From assembly GCA_030765045.1 (NCBI GenBank), contig CM060972.1, positions 61,610,773 to 61,674,772 of the forward strand: a stretch of 64,000 bases of DNA, in the 5' to 3' direction. The position numbers were made by a program, and so were the translations under genes. This stretch comes from Tenodera sinensis. Its lineage: Eukaryota > Arthropoda > Insecta > Mantodea > Mantidae. Each line of letters starts with the position of its first letter. Positions within the stretch are counted from its first letter, which is position 1. The notes under the pieces were generated by a model that worked only from the letters and a program-made list of their open reading frames with translations, made no database searches and was not told where the DNA came from. This document shows positions 10,586-22,144 of this stretch, piece after piece.

Positions 10586-11713
10586 AAATTAAGAACAAAT
10601 TAGAAACTAAAAGCTTCACTTAATTAGTTTCTAGTTTTTTCTTAATTTAGATTCTGTTGCTTCACTGTTAACCTCTTGAGCGATGGCCATTTAAAACGTC
10701 CACAAGCCGAGAACTGCTAGCATTTAAATTGTTAAATGCGCTTCGTATATACACAGCTGTATTTTGTGTAAATATTAAGTTATTTTAATGAAACAAAAAG
10801 TGGTATAAAACTCGTTATTTGCAGTATAAATGTACGTCATTAGCAAAGTTGAGTTGTATTTACAAAACGTTGAAATGGCACAATTTTGTTTCACTGTGGT
10901 GAAAAGTCAACTTTGCTCTGTCGAACGCATCTAATATAAGTTCTCGGAAAGATACAGTAAAGAAACACCCATTATGTGTGTGGCTTATGCGTTTAGCATA
11001 CTGTGTAATAAAGCACTACTGCATGCGTGGTCTCTTGAGTCATCAGAATAGATCAACATTGCAACTTTTGCTTACGCGAGTTTTGTAACTTAGTAGAGTC
11101 CATGTCTTTCTTTGTTGAAATACATACATATTCTTTCCTGCTTGTAGCTGAAGGGAGAAGTGGTATAAAAAGGTGTTTTTGCACCAACTGGATATAACCA
11201 TATACAATTGTTTGGGGATTTGGACAGCTCTCTAAACCCACACAGGACAATGACCGACCTTGACTACTGACTATAAATAGCTCGCAGCCTAATTGAACAA
11301 TACCACGTTGGGGGTTGAAAATCCAAAACCCCTGCACCCCTCAGACTTCAAGGAAAACATTATCCTAAAAGGATACCACCAACAGCAAAGAAGTCCCGCC
11401 CATCTCCAAAGTGTTTCGTGTGTCGCAAGAAGGGAATTCGCGAATGTGGAGATGTACGTACCCTTGTGTGTTTATCCCTGTTTTGAGGTAAATCACTGCA
11501 GAACGAACATATTAAGGTAAGCCAATAAAGTATATAGACCTTACTAAAATGTTTCATAAAGGGAAAATTATAATAAGTTGAGTTGGATAAGGGATAAATA
11601 AGGGTTAAATGCTTAAACGTACAGGACGCCCATATCGCTCATCCGTCATTTTAAATGGACGTGATTTCACGTCGATATCCCTCAAGAGGTTAATAGCTTC
11701 ATTATTTCCTTGT
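10586..11713. repeat. SR retroposon copy, split by piggyBac-like element
   Basis: The host hAT sequence is duplicated as tcagagtgggaacct (10571-10585) and tcagagtgggacct (11714-11727), giving a TSD of about 14 bases. The inserted unit, excluding the piggyBac-like DNA, is about 106 bases. It contains ttaagaacaaattagaaact followed by aagcttcactt, a partly inverted copy, then attctgttgcttcactgtta, matching SR copies at 27868 and 41658. The TSD length suggests target-primed retrotransposition. Confidence 0.6.
10672..11689 (+). mobile_element. piggyBac-like element, non-autonomous
   Basis: The element is flanked by TTAA on both sides (10668-10671 and 11690-11693), with inverted ends cctcttgag (10672) and ctcaagagg (11689). 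The plus-strand segment at about 11390-11515 encodes, across a frameshift, CFVCRKKGIRECGD then LCVYPCFEVNH, resembling the cysteine-rich C-terminal domain of piggyBac transposases. The DDD catalytic core is missing. Confidence 0.75.
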
Positions 11714-12303
11714 TCAGAGTGGGACCTTTATTTTTTTGAAAGCTATGACGAAAGAGCCAAATATTTCATCTGCAGTACAATAATCACCTGTGTAAAAAAA
11801 TCATCTGTTGAAAGGCTACAACATAGCGCATGAAGAAACATATGACATTATAGGGGATGCTAGAGAAGAAGAATTGAAGAGATTACTTCATCTTGGAGAA
11901 GAGTATTCTTTAACCAAATAGGTTTGTACCAGTGCTTTATAGATCATTAACACAAAGGGCCAGATTTGATATAAAAAACCGAATTAACCAGTTTAGCAAT
12001 GCACACTGTGCGTAAACATTGCATTGAGGAAGAAACAGCACTGAAATTGAAGAGTTAGATGGCAAAATGAGCACAAGAGAAACATACGGAAAGAGTGAGT
12101 GGAAGTTTGCACCAAAGCCAACTTTCCATAGTTACACTTTGCACCTTGCATTGTGCAATGCACCAGTGCATTCACCCTGAGAGACCCTGAGCTAAATCCT
12201 CCAAGAATATGTTGTAAAGAGCTTAAATTACAACATTTTTCTTTGATGCAAATCTTTAAGTATTCAAGATAGTTTTGCTTAAAGAATAGTGTTTCCACCT
12301 CAC

Positions 12304-12480
12304 CTCAATGGCGGAATGCCAGTGTGGTGATACACATGACGCTGCAACTGTATCTGTGTTTTAAATCTCTTATCACAGTATTGGCACATAAACTTAGACT
12401 GGTTAGCATGTAGACGTTGATAATGCCTTTGAAGATTAAACCTACTGCTGAGTAACCTCATACAGGAAGGATGTGGGCAT
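12304..12480 (-). CDS. GTF3A: TFIIIA-like exon c (fingers 3 and 4)
   Basis: Acceptor ttgtttcag precedes base 12480 and donor gtgagg follows base 12304. The first base completes an arginine codon and the exon ends two bases into the next arginine codon. It encodes CPHPSC...H-YQRL-H, a short linker, then CQYC...H-VYH-H followed by TGIPPLR. The His-X4-His spacing in the first of these fingers matches TFIIIA finger 3, which also lacks a TGEKP linker to finger 4. The product would bind the 5S rRNA gene internal control region and 5S rRNA in the nucleus, by family knowledge. Confidence 0.85.
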
Positions 12481-12969
12481 CTGAAACAAAGTCATGTCAA
12501 TATAAACCAGCAACAGAAAGTTCAAAGTCACCATACAATAATGTTAGTCACTCCTTTTTTAGTGTCATTTATGTAAACATAGTTGAGATCAAATATTTAT
12601 TTATTCTGTAACAAACTTCAGTGCATATTCTATGAACTACACAAAAATAACTCACACTGTAGTCTTTTCTATGCACTAAGGAAATAGTACTCGGTACTAT
12701 TCGGTACATACTGACAGACAGTACATATACTGGTCCCTTCACTCTTGCTAGTCATCCATCATCCTGATGATAGGAGAGATGTACACTCCCGAAATGTTGA
12801 TGGCTCTTCATCACTACACCTGGCTCGAAGCCCGAGAGCATCTTGAATATGTTCGTCGCCAGGAAAGTTTCAAATCATATTTTAGTTAAAAAAGGTTTTG
12901 TTCATCAAAATTACATCTTGCTTCGATGATGCCTTCACAAATTTGGAGCATCCTTGCAGTTAGTATTTG

Positions 12970-13640
12970 TATTACCTTGAGTTATATTATCCAAGGCTTA
13001 TGAAAGACTTTGCCACAGTTCATCCGCATTATAAGGGACTACCTGTTTTGCTTTCCTGTTAAGCTCCTAAAGGAGTTCAACTGAGGATAGATCCAGAGAT
13101 TGTGTGGACCAGGTCATGGAGTTCAGCACTCCTGCCCCTTCTTTACTACTCACATAGTTCAACAACTTTGATGTGTGTTTGGAATCATTATCTTGCTGAA
13201 AAACAAAACAACGTCCAATAAGTCTTACAATAGATGGCACAGAATGGTGCAATTGGATCTGATGGTATTGTTTTTTCTCCAAAATATCATCCACAGTCTC
13301 AGACTTCATTGCTCCCAAACCATACCCACACCATTACATCTCCACCTCCATGTGGAGGTGAAACAAGCTTCAAGCATTCTCTTCCCAGGGCAACAGCAGA
13401 TATACTGCCAACGATGTGAACCAAATTTGATACAACGGTCAAGTCTACTCAGTACATTTTGGGCCAGAAGAAGAGCTGGCACATATGCTTCTCTACTATT
13501 CATATTTCCTGTGGTTGGCAATATTCACATGTTTCAGCAGATTTCACAGTTCCATCATTGACAACATCCAATTAAACATAACAGGAGCTAGGCTATGGTA
13601 TAGTTGAGCTGAAGTCGCTATTCTACAGGATAACCCCAAT
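12970..13640 (-). pseudogene. Tc1-like transposase relic
   Basis: The minus-strand segment 13318-13067 contains RCFVFQQDNDSKHTSKL, the Tc1 block around the second catalytic Asp (consensus FQQDNDPKHTS). This is followed by MTWSTQSLDLSSVELL, the decayed WPSQSPDLNPIE block with the third catalytic position. An upstream segment (13560-13306), interrupted by stops, contains LSRLDRCIKFGSHRWQY and CFTSTWRWRCNGVGMVW pieces typical of the family. No TIRs were defined. Confidence 0.8.
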
Positions 13641-13768
13641 GTTGATGCAATTCCATACACGTGCATGCCATTGGTGGATATTTAGATGATTAAGAGTTGC
13701 AATGCTCATTGACTGCTAGAAAGTCCACCTGAGTGCTTTGGTGCTTTGGTGTTGTCACCACATGGCCC

Positions 13769-14006
13769 GCCCGCCTCGATAGCGTGATGGTTAGCGTGTC
13801 TGCCTCACGTTCAAGAGGTCACGAGTTCAAATCTCGCTTAGGGTAAGTTATCTGGGTAAGGTTTTTTCCGAGGTTTGCCCTACCCTGAGAAGACGAATGT
13901 CGGATAACTTAAAGCTCCATGGACCTCGGGCTCATTTGAGCATCATTTCACCCATTTCATTCATTCGTCCGATATGACACAATGTTGGAGGACGTTAATT
14001 AAAAAA
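13769..14006 (+). repeat. SINE-C copy with perfect 13-bp TSD
   Basis: Bounded by caccacatggccc at 13756-13768 and 14007-14019. The tRNA-like head (gatggttagcgtgtctgcct; gagttcaaatctc) is followed by a body ending in ttaattaaaaaa. Other copies lie at 27576-27822 and 41840-42340. Confidence 0.92.
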
Positions 14007-14289
14007 CACCACATGGCCCTATTAACTGGCCTGCCAAAGTAGTGGGAGAGCAAAAACCCTCTGAATGGGCTGCACAGTGTATTGTCTGTCTGCATTCACA
14101 GTGGTCATTGCTGTCTGCTGCTATCATAGAAAAGTGCAGGTGAAACCATACCACATTTTAAAACTACTTTTAAAGGCTTTACTGACCAAATTTATGAAAG
14201 AAGATGCTGAAATTGGTCACATAAATACATTTTTGACATCTCTTTAGGAAACTATTAATCACTCATCATAATACATGTTGAGAAATGCC

Positions 14290-15110
14290 TGCAATTTTCT
14301 GGTGGATATTTTGTTTCAATTCTTCCAGGGTGTGTGGGTTTGTCTGGTACACTTTATGTTATAAGTTGTCCCAGAGATGGGAATTGCAGGGGGCTAAGTT
14401 GGTGGACCCAGGGGACCACAAATCTCTGCTAATAATTCTGTCCTGAAACATGCTTTCAATTGTTCTCATCAAAAGATTGGCCACATGAGTTGTTGCAGTC
14501 TTGAAAAAAGGTAAAACCACGCTGTCTGTTAATTATTCTCTAAAAAAAGAGGGCAAAATTGTATTCACATATTGGGCCTATACCTCTTTCCCTGCTAATG
14601 GTGCACTGTGCACCATACACCAATTTTTTTGCCATGAAGGGGTACTTCCTAAACAATATTAGGTTTCTCAGAGCCCCAATGATTATTTTTTGTACACACA
14701 TATTCAAGAAGGTGGAACCAAGCCTTGTCTGTAAAAAATATTAAATGTGGGTCTATTTTGCTATTGTACATACCATTGAAAGTCTACTCACAAAATGCAT
14801 GCCTAGATACAGGATCACTTGACTGAAGAGCATGTGCCACAGTTATTTTATATGGTTTTAACTTCAGCAATTTAGTAGCTGTTTGCACAAAGCCAAAAGA
14901 AATGCCTACCTGTGGTGAAAGATGCCTAAGGATTTTTGGGAGGAATTCTCCAAACAATGACAGACATCGTCTAATGTTTCTTTGGTAAGACCATGCATGT
15001 CCTTTAGATCTCTTAGCCTGAACACTTCCTAGAGACTGAAATTTATTGTTAAGTTCATAGATTGCTATACAGCCTGGAACTGGAAATCTTTCTGGAAATT
15101 GTACTTTCAC
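14290..15110 (-). pseudogene. Mariner/IS630-type transposase relic
   Basis: From 15110 leftward the frame begins MKVQFPERFPVPGCIAIYEL and runs through a helix-turn-helix region (QVGISFGFVQTATKLLKLKPYKI). After a stop it continues into FFTDKAWFHL near 14730, the DDE block matching the FFSDEAWFHL block at 35271-36121. Later fragments (KIGVWCTVH) are in disturbed frames. This is the arthropod transposase group with an N-terminal helix-turn-helix and IS630-like DDE domain. It is dead by stops. Confidence 0.75.
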
Positions 15111-15449
15111 TTGGCGAGCTGAGTTAACACGTATGAATCATAAATAAATACACACTGTGCAGTAGAAAACATACGCTGAGTCATAATATACTTTGTGACC
15201 AAGTGAAGGACAAAATAAGTCACTCATAATAACTGAACCATGTCACATAACTGTCAATTCAATACTGTAGAACAAAACCATGTCAGAAGTGTGACTAGCA
15301 GTCCTTTATCAGATTTCCACATGTCCAGTGGAAAAACACTGTGCAGCCCATTTAGAGGTATTTTGTTCTACCGTTATATAAGGTGCATGACTAACATCTG
15401 AAGGTTAGGGATTACCATGAAGGATACTAATAATGTCACATAATCATGT

Positions 15450-16330
15450 TAGACTGTTACCTGCTTCTGACAAAGCTTGAACAGGGCCTCATTGTGGATC
15501 TCCATTGGCCATCTGGTCGAATCAGGTAATATCCAGGAATGTTAGGCATTTGGATGTGACAGTATCCTGATGTTGGGCTTAATGGGACTGTGAGGGCAAC
15601 AACGCTCATTGTGAAACTTCCAGTCAACCATGTCTCACCCCCACAAGGGATAGTCACTATACTCTGCTCCCATAATGTGGTAACTCCTTCAGATCTAATC
15701 TTGCCATCCAGAAACAAAGTGATGGACTCCTTACAACACCCCATGTCTTCCCGCACTATTGGTCAAAGACTAGCAGCAGCCAGACTAAGAAATCATTGTT
15801 CCATTCCTATGCTGCCATTAACACAACAGACACAGCTACTTTTGGAGTGCTCACATGCTCGCAAAACACAGACTGATGAGTGGCATTATATTATATTTAG
15901 TGATGAATCCTGTTCTGCATTACTTGGGGAGAAGTGCCATACTGCCTATGTTTTGGGGAGGCACAGCAGTGTTACTCCTAGCTTCATGGTGTGGGGAGCC
16001 ACCAAACATGACTAAGTTACAACTACCAGTGATTTGGCAAGTTCTAATGGCACAATGATACCTCACAAAAAAACACTATGTTAACTCTTATTCAACAGTA
16101 TCCTGGTAGCATCTATCAGCAGGACAATGCTCATCCATACATGGCATGTGTCTCTAGGAACTTCCTATATGAGGTTGAGGTGTGTGTAACATGTGTGAGA
16201 CCAACTTGGACATCAGTGACTATATCCAGGATATCAAAGACCAGTTACGATTGTGGGCCAACTGGCCACATGACATGACAATGGCTATATGACACCCTTC
16301 CCAACTGAATTTGTTCATGCACCCAGGCTA
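15450..16330 (+). pseudogene. Tc1-like transposase relic
   Basis: The reading segment 15590-16015 contains SSRTIGQRLAAARLRNHCSI (second helix-turn-helix), then HYIIFSDESC (first catalytic Asp) and TPSFMVWGA. A second segment at 16078-16278 contains SIYQQDNAHPYMACVSRNFL (second Asp) followed by RPTWTSV, a decayed PDLS block. Frameshifts separate them. It is a different subfamily from the relic at 12970-13640. Confidence 0.85.
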
Positions 16331-16369
16331 GAGTAGGTGTAACGTCTTGTGGACAAGTAGAGCTGTACT

Positions 16370-16614
16370 TTTTTCTTTGTAGTGTTTAACGCCCGCTTTT
16401 ACTACATACGGCACCACAGGCGGTGACACTAATGGTACATTGAATGAAGATGGAGCACCGGTGGAATGAGATGGCAAGGAAAACTTGAGAACCCGGAGGA
16501 AACCCACCCCAGCGCTGCTTCGTCCATCACAAATCCCACATGGGTTGCCTGGGATCGAACCCGGGCTGCTTTGGTGAGAAGCGAATGGTCTAGCCACTCG
16601 GCTACAGTGTGACC
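16370..16614 (-). repeat. SINE-B copy with 11-bp TSD
   Basis: Bounded by agagctgtact at 16359-16369 and 16615-16625. The body contains ggagcaccggtggaatgaga and the tRNA-like head ends at ggctacagtgtg on the plus strand. Confidence 0.92.
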
Positions 16615-16779
16615 AGAGCTGTACTGCCAACCTTGATGACTGTATCACTGTATTTTGTAATCACTGAAATTTAGTCACATAACCCCTCATTACATGTAGT
16701 TTAATTTCATTTTCTCTGCCCCTTCTAGGTGCTTAACTTTTTTTGTTAGATGTGTAGAATGGGAACCATAGCAGTTGAA

Positions 16780-17960
16780 GTTTCAGTTTCAGTTTTTATT
16801 CAGCCAATTGCAATATTTTTACAAAGCATCATCAATTTTGTAAAAGATATAGTACATATTTAACATTATCAGTTTTCTATTTTATATTCGTCAATTGAGT
16901 AGAAAGCATATTTTATAAGGTAAGTCTTTATTGCATTAATTTTCTTCTCAACTTCACGTAATTCCTTGATTGGGTGAGGTAAATGATTGTACAGGTCTTC
17001 AGCAGTATTTTCAATACATTTGGAAGTTAATGATCCCTTTAATCTATTCCTAAAGTAGTTCTGTTTTGTTCTTATGTTGTATTCATGCATATTCCTATTT
17101 TTATCTTCAGAGTAATTTCTTATAGCATACTTAAGACATTCAAAAATATATAGGCAAGGTAGGGTAAAGATTTTTAGTTTTCTAAAGCTACATTTACATG
17201 ATTGTTTCATTTGTATTTTTTCCATTACTCTTACTGCTTTTTTTTGTAATCGAAAATATTCTTGATATACTTGTTTTACCCGCCATTCCCCACAGAATAA
17301 TCCCATAATTTAGATGAGCATGTACAAATGTATAATAAACTTTAGTGTACTGTCTTTATCCATAACTTGTATTATCTGTTTCAATACATATATACCCTTG
17401 TTAATTTTGTTACTAACCTTATCTATATGTTTGTGCCTTGCTTACTTTGTATTGCTAATGTGATGTTACTTTTGGTTTTATGACTAAGTGTAATTTGCAT
17501 CCATTCGGTTTTATTTCCATTCAGTGCCATTCCAAGTGCTTCTAGATAAACTCTAATTGGTTCTAATAGGGAGTTTGCTTTTTTTTGCACTTCTTCCGTG
17601 TTACCTGTTACCACAATCGTAGTATCATCAGCGTAGCCAATGGCAAAACCACCAGCGTCTTGTATAATTTTAAATAGGTGATTTATATACAAGATTAATA
17701 AATATGGTCCCAATTTAGACCCCTGTGACACACCATGTGTTATGCTTTTAAATGTTGATTTAATTTTTTTCAGATGTTTTCCTGTGGTATGCATTATTTC
17801 CACACATTGCACTCTGTTATGCAGGTACGAGCTTCACCATTCTAAAGGTATACCTCTTATCCCTAGATTTTCCAACTTGGTCTACAGATGTTTAATATTA
17901 ACGCAGTCAAACGCTTTTGAAAGATCAAGAAATAAAATAAATAAAAACTCAATGAACTAT
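16780..17960 (-). pseudogene. LINE reverse transcriptase 3' half
   Basis: On the minus strand, from 17955 leftward, the translation gives FLDLSKAFDCVNIKHL, then after a stop GVSQGSKLGPYLLILYINHL, then the catalytic GYADDTTIVV (near 17630). The thumb follows, with LQKKAVRVMEK and KLKIFTLPCLYIFE, and a C-terminus (LYNHLPHPIKEL ... YSIDEY). This is a non-LTR RT of the CR1/Jockey-like type without RNase H, broken by stops. Confidence 0.85.
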
Positions 17961-17964
17961 CCTG

Positions 17965-19165
17965 AAATTTCCACAGTACCTTTTTATTAATTTCTGCATG
18001 GATTTCAAAGAATATTGACATTAAAAAAGTAACAAGGTAACTTTGCTTTCTCTTTATAGAGAATAATTCTAGTTAGGCACGTAATCATTCTCCTTTCCTG
18101 TCAAGCTATAGTGAGTTCCTAAGGGGACACACCCCACTGTATGAGAACTGCAGGGTAAGGTAGGAATTATTTCAGGTTATTTATAAAACAAATTTTACCT
18201 CTGTCGTCAAATGTGTCCAGTTAGCATGCATTCCTCTCTTGTTTCTTATTTGTTTGTATAGTATACAACCACCCTAAGAATTGTAAATCATGCTGCTGAA
18301 AGCATTTTGTACCTCACACCCCCTATCATCCCAATCACCAGAAACACAGCATTAGCAAACTTGACATGTCAATGAATATACTCAATACTTACTGCAAGCT
18401 ACGAAAATAGCACAAGATTTTTCTACAGAAGTATTTGTGTATGAAAGGACAGAAGAATTTTATGTATGTGTCATGCATGTGTTTAATATTCCTGTTTGCA
18501 AGTTTTCAGCAATATCAGCAGTAAAACCTAAAGTTGAACACAAAAAAATGGGGAGCAAATAAAATAGATTGCTCTAGATTTGTACAACTTTATTAAGCAT
18601 GAAGCAGGAGAAGCTAAGGCAGAGCATCAGAAGAGTGCAGAAAGGAATTGTTAAAGGTTCAGGTAAGACTGGAAAAAGGCTTGGAAATATCCCTGCAAAT
18701 TAGAAGAATTTTGGCAGAAAAAAGTCAACCTAAATGTGAGAAAACTTCATTCAGCACACCAGTAAAAATTGTAAATCAACAAACGTGAACTAGCTTTACA
18801 TGTGTGTTAGTGTACTAGCCATGAATTTTATGTCTGAATGAAACATCAACACCCCCCTGCCCAAATTACTGAAGGTACTGGTAGGAAAAATATATCAAGG
18901 AAACAGTAGCAACTTACAATATATTATCATATAACTAGATGAAAGGCCAAGAAAGAATAGACATGTACTAATAGAAAACTAGCATATATAACAATCTTTC
19001 TAACTGCCTTAAAAAGTAGCAGGAAAAAGGTTTATCAGCACGGCTGTGAATATGCCTTTATCTTGATAAGTAATTATCTTCTTAATACTGCCGTGATATT
19101 TCACTGGTTGAGATAATTCATGGTGATATATTTAAATATGGTGTACAATAATCTTAATATCTACA
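17965..19165. other. Intron, nothing recognised
   Basis: About 1.2 kb of AT-rich DNA with no motif, TIR or SINE recognised. Confidence 0.4.
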
Positions 19166-20701
19166 GTGGGTCAATTTTCTGTACACATTGAGTGAGCTTC
19201 TGCTGCAGGACCAAGTAAAGATAGACCATGGTAGGAGGTGAATTGAAAATAAGTCAAAGTTACTGTACTTCTTGGCCTATACACTCGTGGTAATGATGCT
19301 AATAAGGGTGTGGGAAGGTTGAAACCTGTAAATGCATTTTCAAGGTTTTATTTTAAAATTATTCCACACATTAAACATTAGAGCTGTAGTTTTACAGTTT
19401 GAAAATGCATTTATAGTGAGACGGTATCCCATGCATAATAAGATATTTACAATTTAACTAGATATTTCCATATATTAGAACAAGTTTCATATAGCACAAG
19501 AATTCCGCATTTCACCAGAATGCAAGAACAGGCAGCGATACACTGGTGCCAGGAGTAATAAAACTATATAGCATCTTCTTTGTAGACCTATTCTTCTTCA
19601 AAAGTCATAAAACATCATAAATTGTTGGCAGAGCATCTGTTAGATTGACTGGTATATGACAAGAGGGGGGGAGGGAAGCAGTTTAGCACTCTTACCCAAT
19701 GAGAAATACTGAAACAACTAAATTTAAAATATACTGCATTTTAGGCAACCAATAAAAATTCAATATTTTGGCAAGCTAGAGTGGGGAGGTTTGAAATAGT
19801 TTTAGCAGGGCAGTCTGGCTACAATCCTACAGAGAACACAACGTATAAGTATCTTTAAGTGATAGAGTGAAAGTTTCAGTGCTACAAGACAAGGTATGAA
19901 CAGGAAACAAAAATTGTACGCTACAAGATAAATTTCGGCATTAGACAAAATTTGAAGTGCAAGATTTATTTCAATTCTTTTTCGGCATCAGGCTAAATTC
20001 CATCCAAGATTCATTTAGGCCATATCATCTTATGTTCATTCGGCTATATACATTCTTGGTGACAGTGAAGTGAGGCTCAGGATACCGAATCATTTAGCAT
20101 ATTTATTTCAAGTCGGTCTATATTTACAATGTTCAGGGTATTCAAGTTTTAGCGGGTGAACATAGTAACAAAAGTGCAATTGTTTTCCCCCTTCATTTCA
20201 TTTATTAATACTTCTTTCAACCCACTCTACGATAACCACTCATTTTTCCACGACCCATTAAGCAGTCTCAAAAACAGCCGAGGCAAGAACAAGAGGACAC
20301 AAGGACGAGAAGAAGAGGACTATTAATTTAACACTAAAATCAATAAATATGCTGTCAGCTAATGCTGGATTTCTGACAATGAAGTCATTGCTTCTTGCTT
20401 TTCAATATTTTTCACTGTGGGAAGGTTCAAACCTGTTGCAACATAAATTGTTTGAATTTAGGGCACCTACATATTTATTGATTTGATTTTTAAGTATCTT
20501 CAAATCAATAAATATATAGGCGCCCTAAATTCAAAAAATTTATGTTGCAACGGGTTTGAACCTTCCCACACCCTTATTAGTGTCATTGCCACATTGAGTG
20601 TATAGGCTAAGAAGTACAGAAACTTTGACTTGCTTTCAATTCACCTCCTACCATGGTCCTGCAGCAGAAGCTCACTCAGTGTATACAGAAAATTGACCCA
20701 C
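19166..20701. mobile_element. Long-TIR DNA element, superfamily unknown
   Basis: A left arm (19166 to about 19328, gtgggtcaattttctgta ... gggtgtgggaaggtt) is inverted relative to a right arm (about 20552-20701). The arms are about 150 bases; the left arm has a short insertion near 19213. The roughly 1.2-kb interior has no transposase motif. The right arm also overlaps a separate 153-bp palindrome (20417-20569). No sure TSD was found. Confidence 0.65.
20417..20569. repeat. Near-perfect 70-bp-arm palindrome
   Basis: gtgggaaggttcaaacctgt (20417 on) through tgatttga (20486) is inverted at 20500-20569 with few mismatches and a 13-base loop. The outer end overlaps the arm of the long-TIR element. 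Confidence 0.9.
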
Positions 20702-21009
20702 TCATACAAATAATTTTAAATATGTTGTGAAGCTTCTTACACCTGTCTGAAAATATTTGTGAAAACTCAATTTCTGCATCAGAAGTGTGTAAAAGAATCA
20801 TTGTGAACTAAAATGTATCAAACTGGATATAAAGGGCAATCTGCCTAAATTTAATTTTGAAACTCAGAGTAAAGCATTGACAACTTGTTAATGCTTATAA
20901 CAGTGGCTACTTATCTGCTGTAGAAGACAACTAGCCACTATTATACACTTGTTATTGTGATTAATATGAATTGGTAGAATTATTACACAAGATACCAATC
21001 TGGACATAC

Positions 21010-21128
21010 CTTAAAAGTGTTGTATAAAGTGTAGCTTTTCCTTCATGCGACTCTTGTAAATGTCTTCTCAGTGAGCTTTTTGAATTATATCCTTTTGTGC
21101 ATCCTGGTACGTTGCATTTGTAAGGCAA
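21010..21128 (-). CDS. GTF3A: TFIIIA-like exon b (finger 2)
   Basis: Acceptor ctaattacag precedes base 21128 and donor gtatgt follows base 21010. It begins in phase 0 right after the GAA that ends exon a and ends two bases into an arginine codon. It encodes LPYKCNVPGCTKGY...H-LQES-H and a 14-residue linker. The CxxxxC-TKGY start resembles TFIIIA finger 2. The His-X4-His and long linker are unlike canonical finger 2 and may be lineage-specific. Confidence 0.83.
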
Positions 21129-21421
21129 CTGTAATTAGAAATAGCAGGCATTATAGCAAGTGCAAACTTTGAGCACTTTAATATGGCGTAACATGGAATT
21201 GTAAACAGGCTTTGGCTCAGAAATGGGGTTTTGGTGAATCTTCCTTACTTGAACCGAAAATCAAATGCTTACTACATCAGCTGTCACACTAAGCTACAGA
21301 GCTGTCAACACGTGACTAAGAAACACGCCATCTCTTAGCCACAAAGCATAGCAAACAGCATTTTTTTGCTCTATTCATGTCATTTTTGTGCTTTGAAAGA
21401 AATCCTCCCAAATAGGGAGGA

Positions 21422-22114
21422 TTAAGGCAGATCATATATATAAACTCATCACTTAACAAATTGATTGTAGCTGCATAGCTACATACAACTAACCTACAAA
21501 AATAACTTTACAGTTAAAAATGTTCTAAACAAACCATTGTCTAATTCTGTGGATTTTATGAAAAAATCTGGCATTTATCCAATCAATTGTCCAGATTGCA
21601 CAGGTATTTATATTGGAAAAACAAAAAGAAATTTAAAAACCAGACTTAAAAAACATCAAAGAAATGTTAAACTGAAACAAATGGATAGATCAGCTATTGC
21701 CAACCATTTCTGGAATTCCCAACATAATATTGGACAAGAGATACAACTACTAAAATCAATTCAAGAATCTTCTCATTTAGATATTTGGGAAAAAATGTAC
21801 AACATAAGTAATAAGAAAAAAGTTGTTAATTTTGATATGCCTTATTTAGACCCCATGTTGCAAGTACTGATGTCAGAGGAAAAAAGAAGAACGATTCCGA
21901 ATCCCACCCGAGAGATGCCGTCTATTCCACTTCAAGTCAACTCCAACTTTTACCACCAGAGGGCAGGAGAAGATTCAACGACGTTAGGAAAAGTCGACAA
22001 TCAGAGCTTGCAGTTATCTACATTGCCTGAAGATGGAAGGTTGCCTTCCGAATAGCGCTATGCAGCTACAATCAATTTGTTAAGTGATGAGTTTATATAT
22101 ATGATCTGCCTTAA
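21422..22114 (+). mobile_element. Penelope-like fragment framed by perfect 58-bp inverted repeats
   Basis: Bases 21422-21479 (from ttaaggcagatcat to gctgcatagc) are repeated exactly in inverted orientation at 22057-22114. Between them is one GIY-YIG frame. No reverse transcriptase is present. Penelope elements often have partial, inverted terminal copies, which could explain the arrangement. A non-autonomous DNA-transposon-like unit is the alternative. Perfect arms suggest recent formation or gene conversion. Confidence 0.8.
21558..22055 (+). CDS. GIY-YIG endonuclease domain of a Penelope-like element
   Basis: An uninterrupted frame, open from at least 21537, with a first ATG at 21558 and a stop at 22053-22055 just before the right inverted repeat. 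It begins MKKSGIYPINCPDCTGIYIG, which holds GIY, a CxxC and YIG, followed by KTKRNLKTRLKKHQ (the Arg/His region) and SAIANHFW...HNI. The C-terminal 70 residues are hydrophilic with no known domain. In Penelope retroelements this domain follows the RT and nicks DNA. Here it stands alone, so it is either a 5'-truncated copy or a separately mobilised piece. Confidence 0.8.
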   Translation: MKKSGIYPINCPDCTGIYIGKTKRNLKTRLKKHQRNVKLKQMDRSAIANHFWNSQHNIGQEIQLLKSIQESSHLDIWEKMYNISNKKKVVNFDMPYLDPMLQVLMSEEKRRTIPNPTREMPSIPLQVNSNFYHQRAGEDSTTLGKVDNQSLQLSTLPEDGRLPSE

Positions 22115-22144
22115 GAATTAAAAGTGGAATATTAGTTGGAGTCA

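Larger units (their letters stand above)
10341..12189 (+). mobile_element. hAT-like element carrying nested insertions
   Basis: The ends cagggtccctca (10341) and tgagagaccctg (12189) are inverted. Flanks agctatat (10333-10340) and agctaaat (12190-12197) form an 8-bp duplication with one mismatch, as in hAT. An ATG near 10520 opens a frame (MEQPAPKKAKNAESPFKSEW) that resumes after the nested insertions as SEWDLYFFESYDERAKYFIC, like the N-terminus of zinc-finger hAT transposases. The core transposase is absent. An SR repeat (10586-11713) sits inside this frame. Confidence 0.65.

Noticed and set aside
12755..12803. Hammerhead-ribozyme-like core (ctgatga ... ggag/ctcc ... gaaa)
   Set aside because: The core words and a possible stem II are present, but stems I and III and a cleavage triplet do not form in either permutation, and no neighbouring Penelope sequence supports it.
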